From Spirosoma pollinicola (GTDB taxonomy: Bacteria > Bacteroidota > Bacteroidia > Cytophagales > Spirosomataceae), in NCBI RefSeq assembly GCF_002831565.1, contig NZ_CP025096.1, forward strand, positions 124,001 to 188,000: a DNA stretch of 64,000 nucleotides, in the 5' to 3' direction. Below are positions 18,260 through 27,405 of this stretch, one piece after another. How positions within the stretch are numbered: position 1 is the first letter of the stretch; every line of letters begins with the position of its first letter. Under the pieces are notes generated by a model. That model was not told the origin of the DNA, did not search any database, and was given only the letters and a program-made list of their open reading frames with translations. The position numbers and the translations under genes are program-made.

Positions 18260-18508
18260 ATGATACAGTCTCACGAAGTGACAATTGAAAATTTTACAGT
18301 TCCCTACAAGGCCCGGAAAGATACCGAATGGACGGATGATCCAGCAAATCCAACGAATCATCTTACCGGATTCATTGGAAAAGGCGAAACCATTTGGTTG
18401 AATCCCGATCAGTCAGGCCTGGGTCCTGCCTGGCAACAAGCCCGTTTAGCTGACAAAACCCTGTGCTATATTCATTTTCATGATTTCAACCTTGTAAGCG
18501 CTCTTTAA
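18260..18508 (+). CDS. Hypothetical small protein, 82 residues
   Basis: No recognised family. It is soluble and has no signal peptide; it is rich in Asp/Thr/Trp near the middle (RKDTEWTDDPANPTNHLTGF) and ends in a hydrophobic LCYIHFHDFNLV segment. The codon use and the AT-rich upstream region make it a believable gene. It lies 76 bases upstream of the pcaL-like gene on the same strand, but nothing ties it to aromatic catabolism. Confidence 0.5.
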   Translation: MIQSHEVTIENFTVPYKARKDTEWTDDPANPTNHLTGFIGKGETIWLNPDQSGLGPAWQQARLADKTLCYIHFHDFNLVSAL

Positions 18509-18584
18509 AGGTTGTAGAACAGCGACCGTTTGAGACTGCACTGAAATCCGGAAAATAGGCTAGATTCGCCAAACCTATTAGCGC

Positions 18585-19733
18585 ATGCCTACGATTGTTG
18601 CCAACTCAATCCCGATCAATTACCAGCTCGATGGAGACACCAGTAAGCCGGTTCTAGTACTTTCTCATTCGCTGGGTACGGACCTAAGCATGTGGGATGC
18701 CGTGTTGCCACTCCTGCTGCCACACGTTCAGGTACTCCGATACGATACGCGTGGACACGGTCAATCGTCGGTCACATCGGAACCCTACTCGATTGATTTA
18801 CTTGGTGCCGATGTCATCGCGCTGCTCGACGCCCTACGCCTTCAGGAGGTTTGTTTCTGTGGTTTATCAATGGGTGGCCTCATTGGTCAATGGCTGGCGA
18901 TTTACCACCCTGAACGAATCAAAAGCCTGATACTGAGCAATACAGCCGCAAAAATAGGAACCCTGGAGAATTGGAGCCAACGCATCGACGCTGTTCATCG
19001 CGATGGTCTGGCTCCACTTTGGCCGGGTGTAGAAGAGCGATGGTTTACAAAATCGTTTTCCGACAAAACCACTATCGACCAGGTGAAAACGGTCTTTACA
19101 AGTAGCTCTGCCGAAGGATACGCCAACGCCTGTGCGGCCGTTCGGGATGCCGATTTCAGGGAGCAGCTTTCCGAAATCGCCTTGCCAACACTCGTCATTG
19201 CGGGTACCTACGACCCGGCCACACCCCTGGCAGACGGGGCCTTTCTGGCCGATACTATTCCGGGTGCCTTACTGGTCGAATTACCCACCGCCCACCTGGC
19301 CAGCGTAGAAGCGCCGGAAGCGTTTGTATCCGCCGTTTTACGGTTGTTGACACAGCCCGAAGCTACTCGATACGAAGCGGGTATGGTTGTTCGTCGGGCT
19401 GTTCTGGGCAATGCGCATGTGGATCGGGCCGAAGCTGGCAAAACGAATTTTGATTCAGACTTTCAGCAATACATTACCGAATCGGCCTGGGGTTCGATCT
19501 GGACAAGACCCGGCTTAACTCAGCGCGAACGCAGCCTGATAACCATTGCGATATTGGCCGCCTTGGGCCACGAAGAGGAATTAGCCATGCACATCCGGGC
19601 TACCCGAAACACCGGCGCTACGCCTGACGACATCAAAGAAGTGCTGATGCATACGGCTGTCTATGCGGGTGTTCCAGCCGCCAATACCGCCATCCGAATT
19701 GCCAAGCAGGTTTTTTCAGCAGAAAATCCTTAA
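18585..19733 (+). CDS. pcaL: Bifunctional 3-oxoadipate enol-lactonase / 4-carboxymuconolactone decarboxylase (PcaD-PcaC fusion)
   Basis: 382 residues. Residues 1 to about 260 are an alpha/beta hydrolase of the PcaD type: oxyanion region LSHSLGTDLSMW, nucleophile in CGLSMGG, acid in GTYDPATP, His in TAHLASVEAP. Residues about 265-380 are a carboxymuconolactone decarboxylase domain (GNAHVDRAEAGKTNFDSDFQ, WGSIWTRPGLTQRERSL, HIRATRNTGATPDDIKEVL). Together they convert 4-carboxymuconolactone to 3-oxoadipate, steps late in protocatechuate ortho-cleavage. The fusion is known as PcaL in some bacteria. pobA follows 48 bases downstream; ring-cleavage genes (pcaGH), pcaB and pcaIJ are not in the window. 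Confidence 0.88.
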   Translation: MPTIVANSIPINYQLDGDTSKPVLVLSHSLGTDLSMWDAVLPLLLPHVQVLRYDTRGHGQSSVTSEPYSIDLLGADVIALLDALRLQEVCFCGLSMGGLIGQWLAIYHPERIKSLILSNTAAKIGTLENWSQRIDAVHRDGLAPLWPGVEERWFTKSFSDKTTIDQVKTVFTSSSAEGYANACAAVRDADFREQLSEIALPTLVIAGTYDPATPLADGAFLADTIPGALLVELPTAHLASVEAPEAFVSAVLRLLTQPEATRYEAGMVVRRAVLGNAHVDRAEAGKTNFDSDFQQYITESAWGSIWTRPGLTQRERSLITIAILAALGHEEELAMHIRATRNTGATPDDIKEVLMHTAVYAGVPAANTAIRIAKQVFSAENP

Positions 19734-19781
19734 AAAAATCATACGCCAGCATTACACCCCACCTAAACTTAAAAACACACC

Positions 19782-21008
19782 ATGAATCAGACGCATACGC
19801 AGGTAGGAATTATTGGCGCGGGTCCGGCGGGCCTGTTGCTTGCTCAACTGCTGCACTTGCAGGGCATTGACTCGGTTGTGCTGGAAAATCGCAGCCGGGA
19901 GCGCGTCGAAAGCAGACAGCGGGCTGGACTGCTGGAACAAACGACAGTCGATCTACTACGTCAGGCCGGAGCTTCGGCTCGGCTCGACCAGTTGGGTTTA
20001 GTGCACGAGGGAGTTTTGCTGAATTATAACGGCAAACGCCACCGGATAGCCCTGAAAGAGCTAACGGGCGGCTCCTGCGTCACTATTTATAGCCAAACCG
20101 AAATCGTCAAAGACCTCATCAACACCCGACTTGCGGCTGGGGGGATGCTTCTGTTTGAGGCTGAGGCCACAAAACTGGAAGGACTTGATACCGACCGGCC
20201 AACGATCCACTACACGCATGAAGGCGAATCGCATACACTGACCTGCGACTTTGTGGCAGGGTGCGATGGATTTCATGGCATTTCGCGTGCTTCGGTACCG
20301 CCGGAGTTGTTGACGATTTATGATAAAACCTATCCCTATTGCTGGTTGGGCATCATTGCCAGGGTTCCGCCCTCAACCCATGAGTTGATTTATGCTTACC
20401 ATGAGAATGGATTCGCCCTGCACAGTATGCGCTCACCCGAGTTGAGCCGTTTATACGTGCAATGTGCCCTGACAGATACCCTCGAAGACTGGCCTGATGA
20501 ACGCATTTGGAACGAACTGAAAATCCGATTGGGAACCCCCGGCTGGACGTTGCAGGAAGGGCCAATTTTGGAAAAGAGCATAACGCCCATGCGCAGTTTT
20601 GTTTCTGAACCCATGCAGTTCGATCGTCTGTATCTGGCGGGCGATGCCGCTCATATCGTGCCGCCAACAGGTGGGAAAGGCTTGAACATGGCTGTTTCAG
20701 ACACGAAGAATCTATTTGAGGCACTCTGGTTGTGGTATAAGGAACAGAATACCCGTTTGCTGGAAGGCTATACGGCGGCCTGTTCGCGTCGGGTATGGCG
20801 GGTGCAGGATTTTTCGAACTACATGACCGAACTGTTGCACAAACAGCCGGATAAAGCAGCCTTCGACCAGCAACTCCAGAAGTCCAAATTTGATCTTCTC
20901 ACCAACTCAGAAGCAGCATCGCGGGTTATTGCGGAGAACTACGTTGGTCTGGCATCCAAACGGGCCAGCGAAGCCGTGGAGTTTCCAATAATACCCCCTA
21001 CTGTTTGA
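19782..21008 (+). CDS. pobA: 4-hydroxybenzoate 3-monooxygenase
   Basis: 408 residues, FAD-dependent aromatic hydroxylase converting 4-hydroxybenzoate to protocatechuate with NADPH and oxygen. It has the N-terminal dinucleotide fold (GIIGAGPAGLLLAQLL), the FAD/NADPH DG motif (VAGCDGFHG) and the second FAD motif (YLAGDAAHIVPPTGGKGLN). The RERVESRQRAGLLEQ segment after the first strand is typical of PobA. It follows the PcaD-PcaC fusion by 48 bases, giving a two-gene aromatic catabolism unit. Length is close to the family's about 390-400 residues. Confidence 0.9.
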   Translation: MNQTHTQVGIIGAGPAGLLLAQLLHLQGIDSVVLENRSRERVESRQRAGLLEQTTVDLLRQAGASARLDQLGLVHEGVLLNYNGKRHRIALKELTGGSCVTIYSQTEIVKDLINTRLAAGGMLLFEAEATKLEGLDTDRPTIHYTHEGESHTLTCDFVAGCDGFHGISRASVPPELLTIYDKTYPYCWLGIIARVPPSTHELIYAYHENGFALHSMRSPELSRLYVQCALTDTLEDWPDERIWNELKIRLGTPGWTLQEGPILEKSITPMRSFVSEPMQFDRLYLAGDAAHIVPPTGGKGLNMAVSDTKNLFEALWLWYKEQNTRLLEGYTAACSRRVWRVQDFSNYMTELLHKQPDKAAFDQQLQKSKFDLLTNSEAASRVIAENYVGLASKRASEAVEFPIIPPTV

Positions 21009-21054
21009 TACTTACCAGCCCTATGGTGCGTCTAAGAGACACAATATTGTCCTT

Positions 21055-24000
21055 ATGCGCCACGTCATTACCCGTCTGTCTGCTGTTTTTCTTAGTCTTG
21101 TTTCTTTGCCTGTCACAGGTCAATCGACCCGCGATAGTCTCGATCCAACGCGCTGGCTGGTTTATTCGCAGACCTATTATAAAATTCCGGTTGCGGAGGA
21201 TGGCATTTATCGGGTTACCACGAATGAGTTACAAAAGGCAGGCGTTCCAACTAACCAGATTGACCCCACAACATTACAGCTATTTCACAGGGGCGTTGAA
21301 CAGGCCATTTATGTAGAAGGCGAAACGGATACGCATTTCGACACAGGCGATTTTCTGGAATTTTACGGGCGAAAGAATGATGGTATTCCCGACTCCGCCC
21401 TCTATCGTCCGGCCAGCGCACAACCGCATGCCTATTATAGCCTCTTTACCGATACAACCGCCTATTTCCTCACATGGCGGCTCGATGGTAAACCCGGCAG
21501 ACGAATGGTTGCCTACACCGATACGACAAGCGCGGGCCTGACGCCCGAACCTTATCATTTGGCCGAAGATCTGCGTGTATTTACTGAAAATTATCCCGGC
21601 TGGGCAACTGGCATACCCCCTAAAATTGAGTACAGTTACTACGAAGCGGGCGAAGGGTATACGGGCGTAGTCCAGCAAAAAGACAAACTCTATCACACGC
21701 TCTTTTCACTCGCAAATCCCATAAAAACAGGTCCAACTCCCCGGATAGACCTTTTAATCGTTGGCCGTAATTACACCAACCACCGGGTAGATTGCCTCAT
21801 TGGGTCAACAATCAACACCCAGCGCGTACTCGATTCAGTTCGTTTTTCGACTTACAATAACGCGCATATTCAACAACTTGCGAGTTGGGCAGACGTTGGT
21901 CCCGATGGGAACCTGTTTGTCTCGACAGTATCCCGCACTGAAGATTTCAGCGTCGATACATATTCCGTATCGTATATACGACTTCGGTATCCGCAGGCAT
22001 TTGTACTTAACGACCAATTCCCGACCGTATTCAGGCTTGAGCCAAATCGGGTCGGACGTTCCCTAATCGACGTTGCCAATGTGCCATCCGGCACTCGTTT
22101 CTGGGATATTTCGGAATCAGATTCTCCCCGGCTACTTAGTGCCATAATGCCCCAGACTGCTTCGGCCCGGCTGATTATCCGGGGCACAACGGTAGCCAAA
22201 ACAATCTTCAGCACGAGTCAGCCTAAAACGGTGCCAGCCCTGTTGCCTGTGACCTTCACGAACTGGAGTGTTCGAAAACCAACCTACCTGCTCATAAGCC
22301 ACGAAGCCCTGATGCAGCCAGTTGAGAACCAAATTACAGGTGCGAAAACAAACGCGGTACAAGACTATGCCGCCTACCGGGCATCCGCACAAGGGGGCGG
22401 TTTTGATACACTTACCGTCACGATGCAGCAATTAATCGACCAGTATAACTATGGCGAACGGAGTCCGCTGGCTATCCGTCGATTTGTGGCGAAAATGTAC
22501 CGGCAGAGCAAGGGATCGCTTCAGTATTTACTGCTCATTGGCCGCGCCCGAAGCACCCCCGGCATTCGACGTGTCCCAAATCAGGCCAGTCTCGATATGG
22601 TGATGACGGCGGGTTATCCCGGCTCAGATATGCTGTTTACGGCCGATCTGGATGGAGACACTACCGATGTTCAGGCCATTCCGACGGGGCGCATCAATGC
22701 CGGAACGCCTTTGGACGTGCTCAACTACCTGAATAAAGTAACCGACTATGAGCGCCGAACCGATGACCTGTTTTGGCGAAAAAATCTGCTCCACCTAAGC
22801 GGAGGCCAAACACCGGGCGAACAGGATTTATTTCGTCGACTGGTCGATAGTTACCGCGATCAGGCCACCACGCAATCATTGGGCGCTCATGTGACGACGA
22901 TCTCGAAAGAAACCAACAGTCCGGTTGAGCAACGAAGCGTGGTGAAACCCGTGAACGAAGGAGTAGGTTTGATCACTTTTTTCGGTCATTCGGGGTTGGA
23001 CGTTACCGATCTGGACATTGGTTTCTGCTCTAACGACGCGCTTGGCTACCAAAATAAAGGCAAGTATCCGCTCCTGCTTGTTAACGGCTGCGCTATTGGC
23101 AACTTCTTCTTTGGCCGCCCAACCCTCGCCACCGACTGGGTGCTGACCCCAAATCGTGGAGCCATTGCCGCTATTGCCCAAAGCAACCTTGGTTACCCCG
23201 ATGTGATGCACCGCTACACGACGGCCTTTTATTCCTTACTGGCCGATAGCATCCAACTCAACAAATCAATTGGACAACTCCAAGAGGAAACCATACGACG
23301 CGTGTTGGCTCAATCGACAGATGGGCGTGACCTGGCGAATTGCCAGCAAATGGTTTTACAGGGCGACCCGGCAATTCGACTATTTCCAAACAAAACACCC
23401 GATTATGGATTGACGACCAATGGCCTGACCATACAGGGTGCGGATCATCAGTCGCTAACGAATTTGAGTGATTCGGTATATGTCCGGGCTATCGTCCAGA
23501 ATGCCGGTCAATACCGGTCAGGCTCTGTGCCCGTTCGAGTGCGACGATGGGTTAATGGGCGCGAATCAGGGGTTTTTAATGGGCTGATGCAGCATTCGGT
23601 CGCTTACCGGGACACCTTGATAGTGACGATTCCAAACGAGCGAAATGCCGAAGGGCAAAACCTTTTTGAGATAACAATTAATCCAACTGACTCTCCCTTT
23701 GCCCGTGCTGAGACTAACCACACAAACAATCAGGCAACTGTCGAGCTAACTATTTCGAGTACGAAACCCCTTCTGATTTATCCGGCTCCGAATAGCCAGA
23801 TTAACACCCAAACTGTTCAACTAACGGCGCAATACGTTGCCGAAGGCCAACACCTTTTCGATCTGGAAATAGACACAACCGCCCGCTTTGACAGTCCATT
23901 CCATAGCTCGAAACGGCTCTCGGCAACCAGCCAAATTAGTTTTCCAATAACACTACCAAATCAACCCAATACGACCTATTACTGGCGTGTGCGTCTGGCT

Positions 24001-25098
24001 AGCCCAACACTAGGCGACTCAACCACATGGTCGATAAGCTCGTTTGTTTATGCACCGAATAGCCAGCCTACAGGCTTGCCCGAAGGACAGCTTTGGCTAA
24101 ACGATCCCTTACCCACTGATATACAACAAGGTGATGTTGTTACTATACAAACCCGGTTTACCAGCCTTAGCCCCTACCCGTTCACGGATTCGCTGGTTGT
24201 TCGGCAAACAATTTATGCGGCTGGCCTATCGAGTCCACAACAAAAAATATGGTCTGTTAAAGCACCCTTTGGGGCCGATACACTGCACTTCACAACCGAA
24301 ATCAATACCGAGAAATTTCCGGGCATCAACCGTGTTCTCCTAACGGTTAACCCACGCATTCAACCTGAATACTCATTTCTAAACAACACGCTCGACCTCC
24401 CGCTGGTGGTTCAACCCGACAAATTTGCTCCCATTCTTGATGTAGCCATTGACGGTGCCCGTATTGCCGACGGTTCCGTGGTATCAGCCCAACCCATTAT
24501 CGATATTCTGGTTGCCGACGACAACCGCTCGCTCATCCGTCGCGATACCACGGGGCTGGCTTTATACCTACAACGCCCTGGCACGAATGTACCGTTCACT
24601 CACTTACCCTGGCACGGGTCGATCAGTCAGCCGACCAGCGCTGACAACGTGTTTCGAATCCGGTATTCATTTCCAGAATTAGCCGAAGGGATTTACCATT
24701 TGTTGGTTACCGCCCGCGATCTGGTGGGGAATGCTGCAGTACCGTACCAAATCAGCTTTCGGGTCTTGAACGACAGGAAGTTGACCGACTTGCGTGTGTA
24801 CCCAAACCCTTTTCGAGACCAGACACGGTTCGCCTTTCACCTCACCGGCGATCAACCCCCGGTCGACGCATCACTAACGTTTACCAATCTCGGCGGGCAA
24901 CCGGTTCGACATATCAACAAGCCTCCCCGAATTGGACTGAACGAGTGGTTATGGGATGGGCGCGACGATGCGGGCAATCAACTCCCGGCGGGCATCTATC
25001 TGTATAATTTATCGCTACATAGCGGAGATGGTCTTGACTGGTCAATACCTGACAGCCCAAACGGGAAATTAAGTGGTCGTATTCTTCTGAATCGCTAA
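21055..25098 (+). CDS. C25-family cysteine protease, PorU2-like, with type IX sorting domain
   Basis: 1347 residues. A signal peptide ends near residue 22 (LPVTGQS). The gingipain-type C25 catalytic region covers about residues 400-770, with the catalytic His645 in TFFGHSGLD and Cys679 in LLVNGCAIGNFF. Then come beta-sandwich repeats (about 800-1240) and a C-terminal type IX sorting-like domain (VYPNPFRDQTRF to the end, including WDGRDDAGNQLPAGIYLY). This is the layout of PorU2-like proteins; PorU itself is the sortase that removes type IX sorting tails and attaches cargo to the cell surface. Other por/gld genes are not in the window. A P1 peptidase gene follows on the same strand. Confidence 0.85.
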   Translation: MRHVITRLSAVFLSLVSLPVTGQSTRDSLDPTRWLVYSQTYYKIPVAEDGIYRVTTNELQKAGVPTNQIDPTTLQLFHRGVEQAIYVEGETDTHFDTGDFLEFYGRKNDGIPDSALYRPASAQPHAYYSLFTDTTAYFLTWRLDGKPGRRMVAYTDTTSAGLTPEPYHLAEDLRVFTENYPGWATGIPPKIEYSYYEAGEGYTGVVQQKDKLYHTLFSLANPIKTGPTPRIDLLIVGRNYTNHRVDCLIGSTINTQRVLDSVRFSTYNNAHIQQLASWADVGPDGNLFVSTVSRTEDFSVDTYSVSYIRLRYPQAFVLNDQFPTVFRLEPNRVGRSLIDVANVPSGTRFWDISESDSPRLLSAIMPQTASARLIIRGTTVAKTIFSTSQPKTVPALLPVTFTNWSVRKPTYLLISHEALMQPVENQITGAKTNAVQDYAAYRASAQGGGFDTLTVTMQQLIDQYNYGERSPLAIRRFVAKMYRQSKGSLQYLLLIGRARSTPGIRRVPNQASLDMVMTAGYPGSDMLFTADLDGDTTDVQAIPTGRINAGTPLDVLNYLNKVTDYERRTDDLFWRKNLLHLSGGQTPGEQDLFRRLVDSYRDQATTQSLGAHVTTISKETNSPVEQRSVVKPVNEGVGLITFFGHSGLDVTDLDIGFCSNDALGYQNKGKYPLLLVNGCAIGNFFFGRPTLATDWVLTPNRGAIAAIAQSNLGYPDVMHRYTTAFYSLLADSIQLNKSIGQLQEETIRRVLAQSTDGRDLANCQQMVLQGDPAIRLFPNKTPDYGLTTNGLTIQGADHQSLTNLSDSVYVRAIVQNAGQYRSGSVPVRVRRWVNGRESGVFNGLMQHSVAYRDTLIVTIPNERNAEGQNLFEITINPTDSPFARAETNHTNNQATVELTISSTKPLLIYPAPNSQINTQTVQLTAQYVAEGQHLFDLEIDTTARFDSPFHSSKRLSATSQISFPITLPNQPNTTYYWRVRLASPTLGDSTTWSISSFVYAPNSQPTGLPEGQLWLNDPLPTDIQQGDVVTIQTRFTSLSPYPFTDSLVVRQTIYAAGLSSPQQKIWSVKAPFGADTLHFTTEINTEKFPGINRVLLTVNPRIQPEYSFLNNTLDLPLVVQPDKFAPILDVAIDGARIADGSVVSAQPIIDILVADDNRSLIRRDTTGLALYLQRPGTNVPFTHLPWHGSISQPTSADNVFRIRYSFPELAEGIYHLLVTARDLVGNAAVPYQISFRVLNDRKLTDLRVYPNPFRDQTRFAFHLTGDQPPVDASLTFTNLGGQPVRHINKPPRIGLNEWLWDGRDDAGNQLPAGIYLYNLSLHSGDGLDWSIPDSPNGKLSGRILLNR

Positions 25099-25360
25099 TG
25101 CGAACACAGCCCATTTTCGAGCAAACGTGAGTTGATCGTTGACGTACCGTACCGTTAGCTATTACCTTACTAATCAAACCTATAAATTAGCACAGGCATA
25201 ACAAGGCTAAGTCTTTTGTATATTTATGCTTAGCCGTATTTCAAAAAGTCCATTTGTCAGCAACAAACAACTCCTTTGTGGACAATAAAACGAAGATATT
25301 AGCCATAACCAGCATTCATCGCTAACTCTTCGGGACAAGGTACAATTTCACTCCAGAAAC

Positions 25361-26524
25361 ATGAAAACCTCCATCCTTATCAGCTTGCTTTTACTGATTT
25401 ATGCATCCATCAATGCACAAAAGCCGAGGGCCAGAGATATTGGTATTCCGTTTGACGGTAATACCGGAAAATTCAACGCTATAACAGATGTCCATGGAGT
25501 TACTGTAGGCTATAGTACTATCATTTCCGGACAGGGTAAAAACGTGTTGGGAAAAGGCCCCGTTCGCACCGGGGTTACGGCCATTCTGCCTCGTGGAAAA
25601 ACGAACAACCCTGTTTACGCAAACTGGTATACATTGAACGGGAATGGCGAAATGACCGGTACAACCTGGATAACGGAATCCGGTTTTCTGGAAACACCCA
25701 TCATGATTACCAATACAAACAGCGTTGGCGTTGTGCGGGATGCGGTGTTGAAATGGTTTGTTGAGAAACACTGGTATAAAGAGAATTTCTGGTACACCTA
25801 CCCCGTTGTTGCCGAAACTTACGACGGTTTTTTAAATGATATTTACGGCTTTCACGTCAAAGAAAGCAATGCCTATGAAGCGCTGGAAAGTGCCAAAACG
25901 GGCGCGATTCAGGAGGGTAATGTTGGGGGTGGCACCGGCATGATGTGTCTGGGATTTAAAGGGGGCACCGGCACTTCATCAAGAATAGTCAAGATCAAAG
26001 ATTCGACCTACACCGTGGGTGTATTGGTTCAATCGAACTTTGGGGCCAAGAAGAATCTGACCATTGCCGGGGTTCCGGTTGGCGTAGAACTAAAAGACAC
26101 GTTGAACTACGAGTTAAAAGCTCCGCCCCTCCACTATAAACAGGCGGGCGACGGCTCAATTATCGTCGTTGTGGCAACAGATGCGCCTTTGCTACCACAT
26201 CAGTTAAAACGGATAGCGGCAAGGGTTCCTATCGGCGTAGGGAAAGTTGGTGGTCGGGGAGAAAACGGCTCCGGCGATATTTTCATCGCGTTTTCTACGG
26301 CAAACTCATCGGCGTTTCAGCGAACAAACTTTGCCAAAGTTGACCAGCTACCCAATGACCTGATCAATCCGTTATTCGAAGCTACGGTTCAGGCGGTTGA
26401 AGAAGCAATCATCAACGCTATGGTAGCCGCCGAAACGATAGAGGGGATAAACGGAAACAAAGCCTATGCACTACCGCACAAGGCGGTTATGAATGTGTTG
26501 AAAAAGTACAACCGGGCAAAGTGA
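25361..26524 (+). CDS. Exported P1-family (DmpA-type) peptidase
   Basis: 387 residues with a signal peptide (MKTSILISLLLLIYASINAQ). The rest matches the DmpA/P1 aminopeptidase family, N-terminal nucleophile enzymes that cleave themselves into two chains. Visible signatures are ITDVHGVTVGYSTI, GNVGGGTGMMCLGFKGGTGT followed by SSR, and GRGENGSGDIFIAFSTAN; the self-cleaved Ser is expected in the GTSSR region. Family members remove N-terminal residues, often D- or beta-amino acids, from short peptides. It lies 262 bases downstream of the C25 protease, with a short hairpin (ggctaag/cttagcc near 25205-25235) between, so it probably has its own promoter. Confidence 0.88.
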   Translation: MKTSILISLLLLIYASINAQKPRARDIGIPFDGNTGKFNAITDVHGVTVGYSTIISGQGKNVLGKGPVRTGVTAILPRGKTNNPVYANWYTLNGNGEMTGTTWITESGFLETPIMITNTNSVGVVRDAVLKWFVEKHWYKENFWYTYPVVAETYDGFLNDIYGFHVKESNAYEALESAKTGAIQEGNVGGGTGMMCLGFKGGTGTSSRIVKIKDSTYTVGVLVQSNFGAKKNLTIAGVPVGVELKDTLNYELKAPPLHYKQAGDGSIIVVVATDAPLLPHQLKRIAARVPIGVGKVGGRGENGSGDIFIAFSTANSSAFQRTNFAKVDQLPNDLINPLFEATVQAVEEAIINAMVAAETIEGINGNKAYALPHKAVMNVLKKYNRAK

Positions 26525-26537
26525 GTTTTTGCGTTTG

Positions 26538-26660
26538 CTGGCGCAGGTATTTACCCGTGCCTACTCATATAGCCAGCATTCGCTGGCATGCGTTTGCTGG
26601 ATACCGATGCGTCAGTAAATACTGACTTCATAAACAGGCACGAGTTAATACTCGCGCCAG
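26538..26660. repeat. Multi-hairpin repeat element, related to 28579-28667
   Basis: The outer arms (26538-26562 and 26636-26660) are imperfect inverted copies of a 25-base unit that begins ctggcgc and ends cgtgcct; a perfect version occurs at 28579-28605. Two inner hairpins lie between (ccagc-attc-gctgg near 26573 and gtcagt-aaat-actgac at 26611-26626). It fills the space between convergent genes (P1 peptidase and thiamine pyrophosphokinase). It looks like a small dispersed REP- or MITE-like element that may also end transcription. Confidence 0.6.
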
Positions 26661-26669
26661 ACTACTATC

Positions 26670-27332
26670 CTAATCCCAGCACTCCATAATCAGCAAATCA
26701 CCCGTTTTGGCGTCAATGCGCACAAAACCGTCCTCGGCCGCTTCGTTACTACTACTGGTAAAGTAACCCAACGTCAGGGTCGCATCCTGAAGATTGTATT
26801 TTAGCCCTTCAGAACTAAAACCGGTTACAGTCCCAACGGGAATCAGCGAGATGGGTATTCCGGCTTCGTACCACTTCTCGAACCGGCCGACCAGCGGGAA
26901 GATTTTCGAGTGATCATCGAGCATGACAATCCGAATCTGGTCTTTGTATCGAACGATATTCGTCATATTCGTCAGGCTGTGATCGGCCCGCCGACCGGTG
27001 GCCCAAACAATATTGACGGCTGGATAACCTTGCTCAATGAGGTACTCGATGCCTTTGTCGAGATCGGTTTTGTCCTGGTCGGGCGTGTGAACAATCTCCA
27101 GTGGATATTGCTGTGCCCGAATGCTATCGAGGTCCAGGTTTCGGTCGAAGTCACCGAGCAGCACATCGACTTTGATTCCTAAATCGAGCACCCGCCAAAT
27201 GGCACTATCGAGTACCACCACGGTAGGGCTCCACTCTAAAAGCTGTCCCAGCAGTTCGGCGTTACAGGCTTCACCGTTGGCAATAAGCAGAGCAGGTTCC
27301 TGTTTTTCACGGACAATATGATGTGATGACAT
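26670..27332 (-). CDS. thiN: Thiamine pyrophosphokinase
   Basis: 220 residues from the ATG at 27332. It transfers pyrophosphate from ATP to thiamine to make thiamine diphosphate. The catalytic-domain signatures are VLLGDFD, PDQDKTDLDKGIEYL and the GRRADHSLTNM motif; the C-terminal beta domain (ISLIPVGTVTGFSSEGLKY) binds thiamine. The frame is open up to 27356, but a TATCTTTG -7 type box on the minus strand (27347-27340) overlaps that extension, so the shorter start with a very short leader is preferred. The gene is divergent from the GT87 gene. Confidence 0.88.
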   Translation of the reverse strand: MSSHHIVREKQEPALLIANGEACNAELLGQLLEWSPTVVVLDSAIWRVLDLGIKVDVLLGDFDRNLDLDSIRAQQYPLEIVHTPDQDKTDLDKGIEYLIEQGYPAVNIVWATGRRADHSLTNMTNIVRYKDQIRIVMLDDHSKIFPLVGRFEKWYEAGIPISLIPVGTVTGFSSEGLKYNLQDATLTLGYFTSSSNEAAEDGFVRIDAKTGDLLIMECWD

Positions 27333-27339
27333 AATAGGC

Positions 27340-27347
27340 CAAAGATA
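27340..27347 (-). promoter_or_regulatory. Probable -7 box for thiamine pyrophosphokinase gene
   Basis: On the minus strand this reads TATCTTTG, a full match to the Bacteroidota -7 consensus TAnnTTTG, only 7 bases before the ATG at 27332. No clear TTG -33 box is seen at the usual distance. Confidence 0.35.
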
Positions 27348-27373
27348 AATCGTCAAGTCGGATGATTCCTGAT

Positions 27374-27381
27374 TAATTTTG
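27374..27381 (+). promoter_or_regulatory. Probable -7 box for GT87 gene
   Basis: TAATTTTG matches the Bacteroidota TAnnTTTG consensus and lies 24 bases before the TTG start at 27406. No convincing -33 TTG is present upstream. Confidence 0.35.
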
Positions 27382-27405
27382 TCTGATTAACGACTCGTCA
27401 ACACA

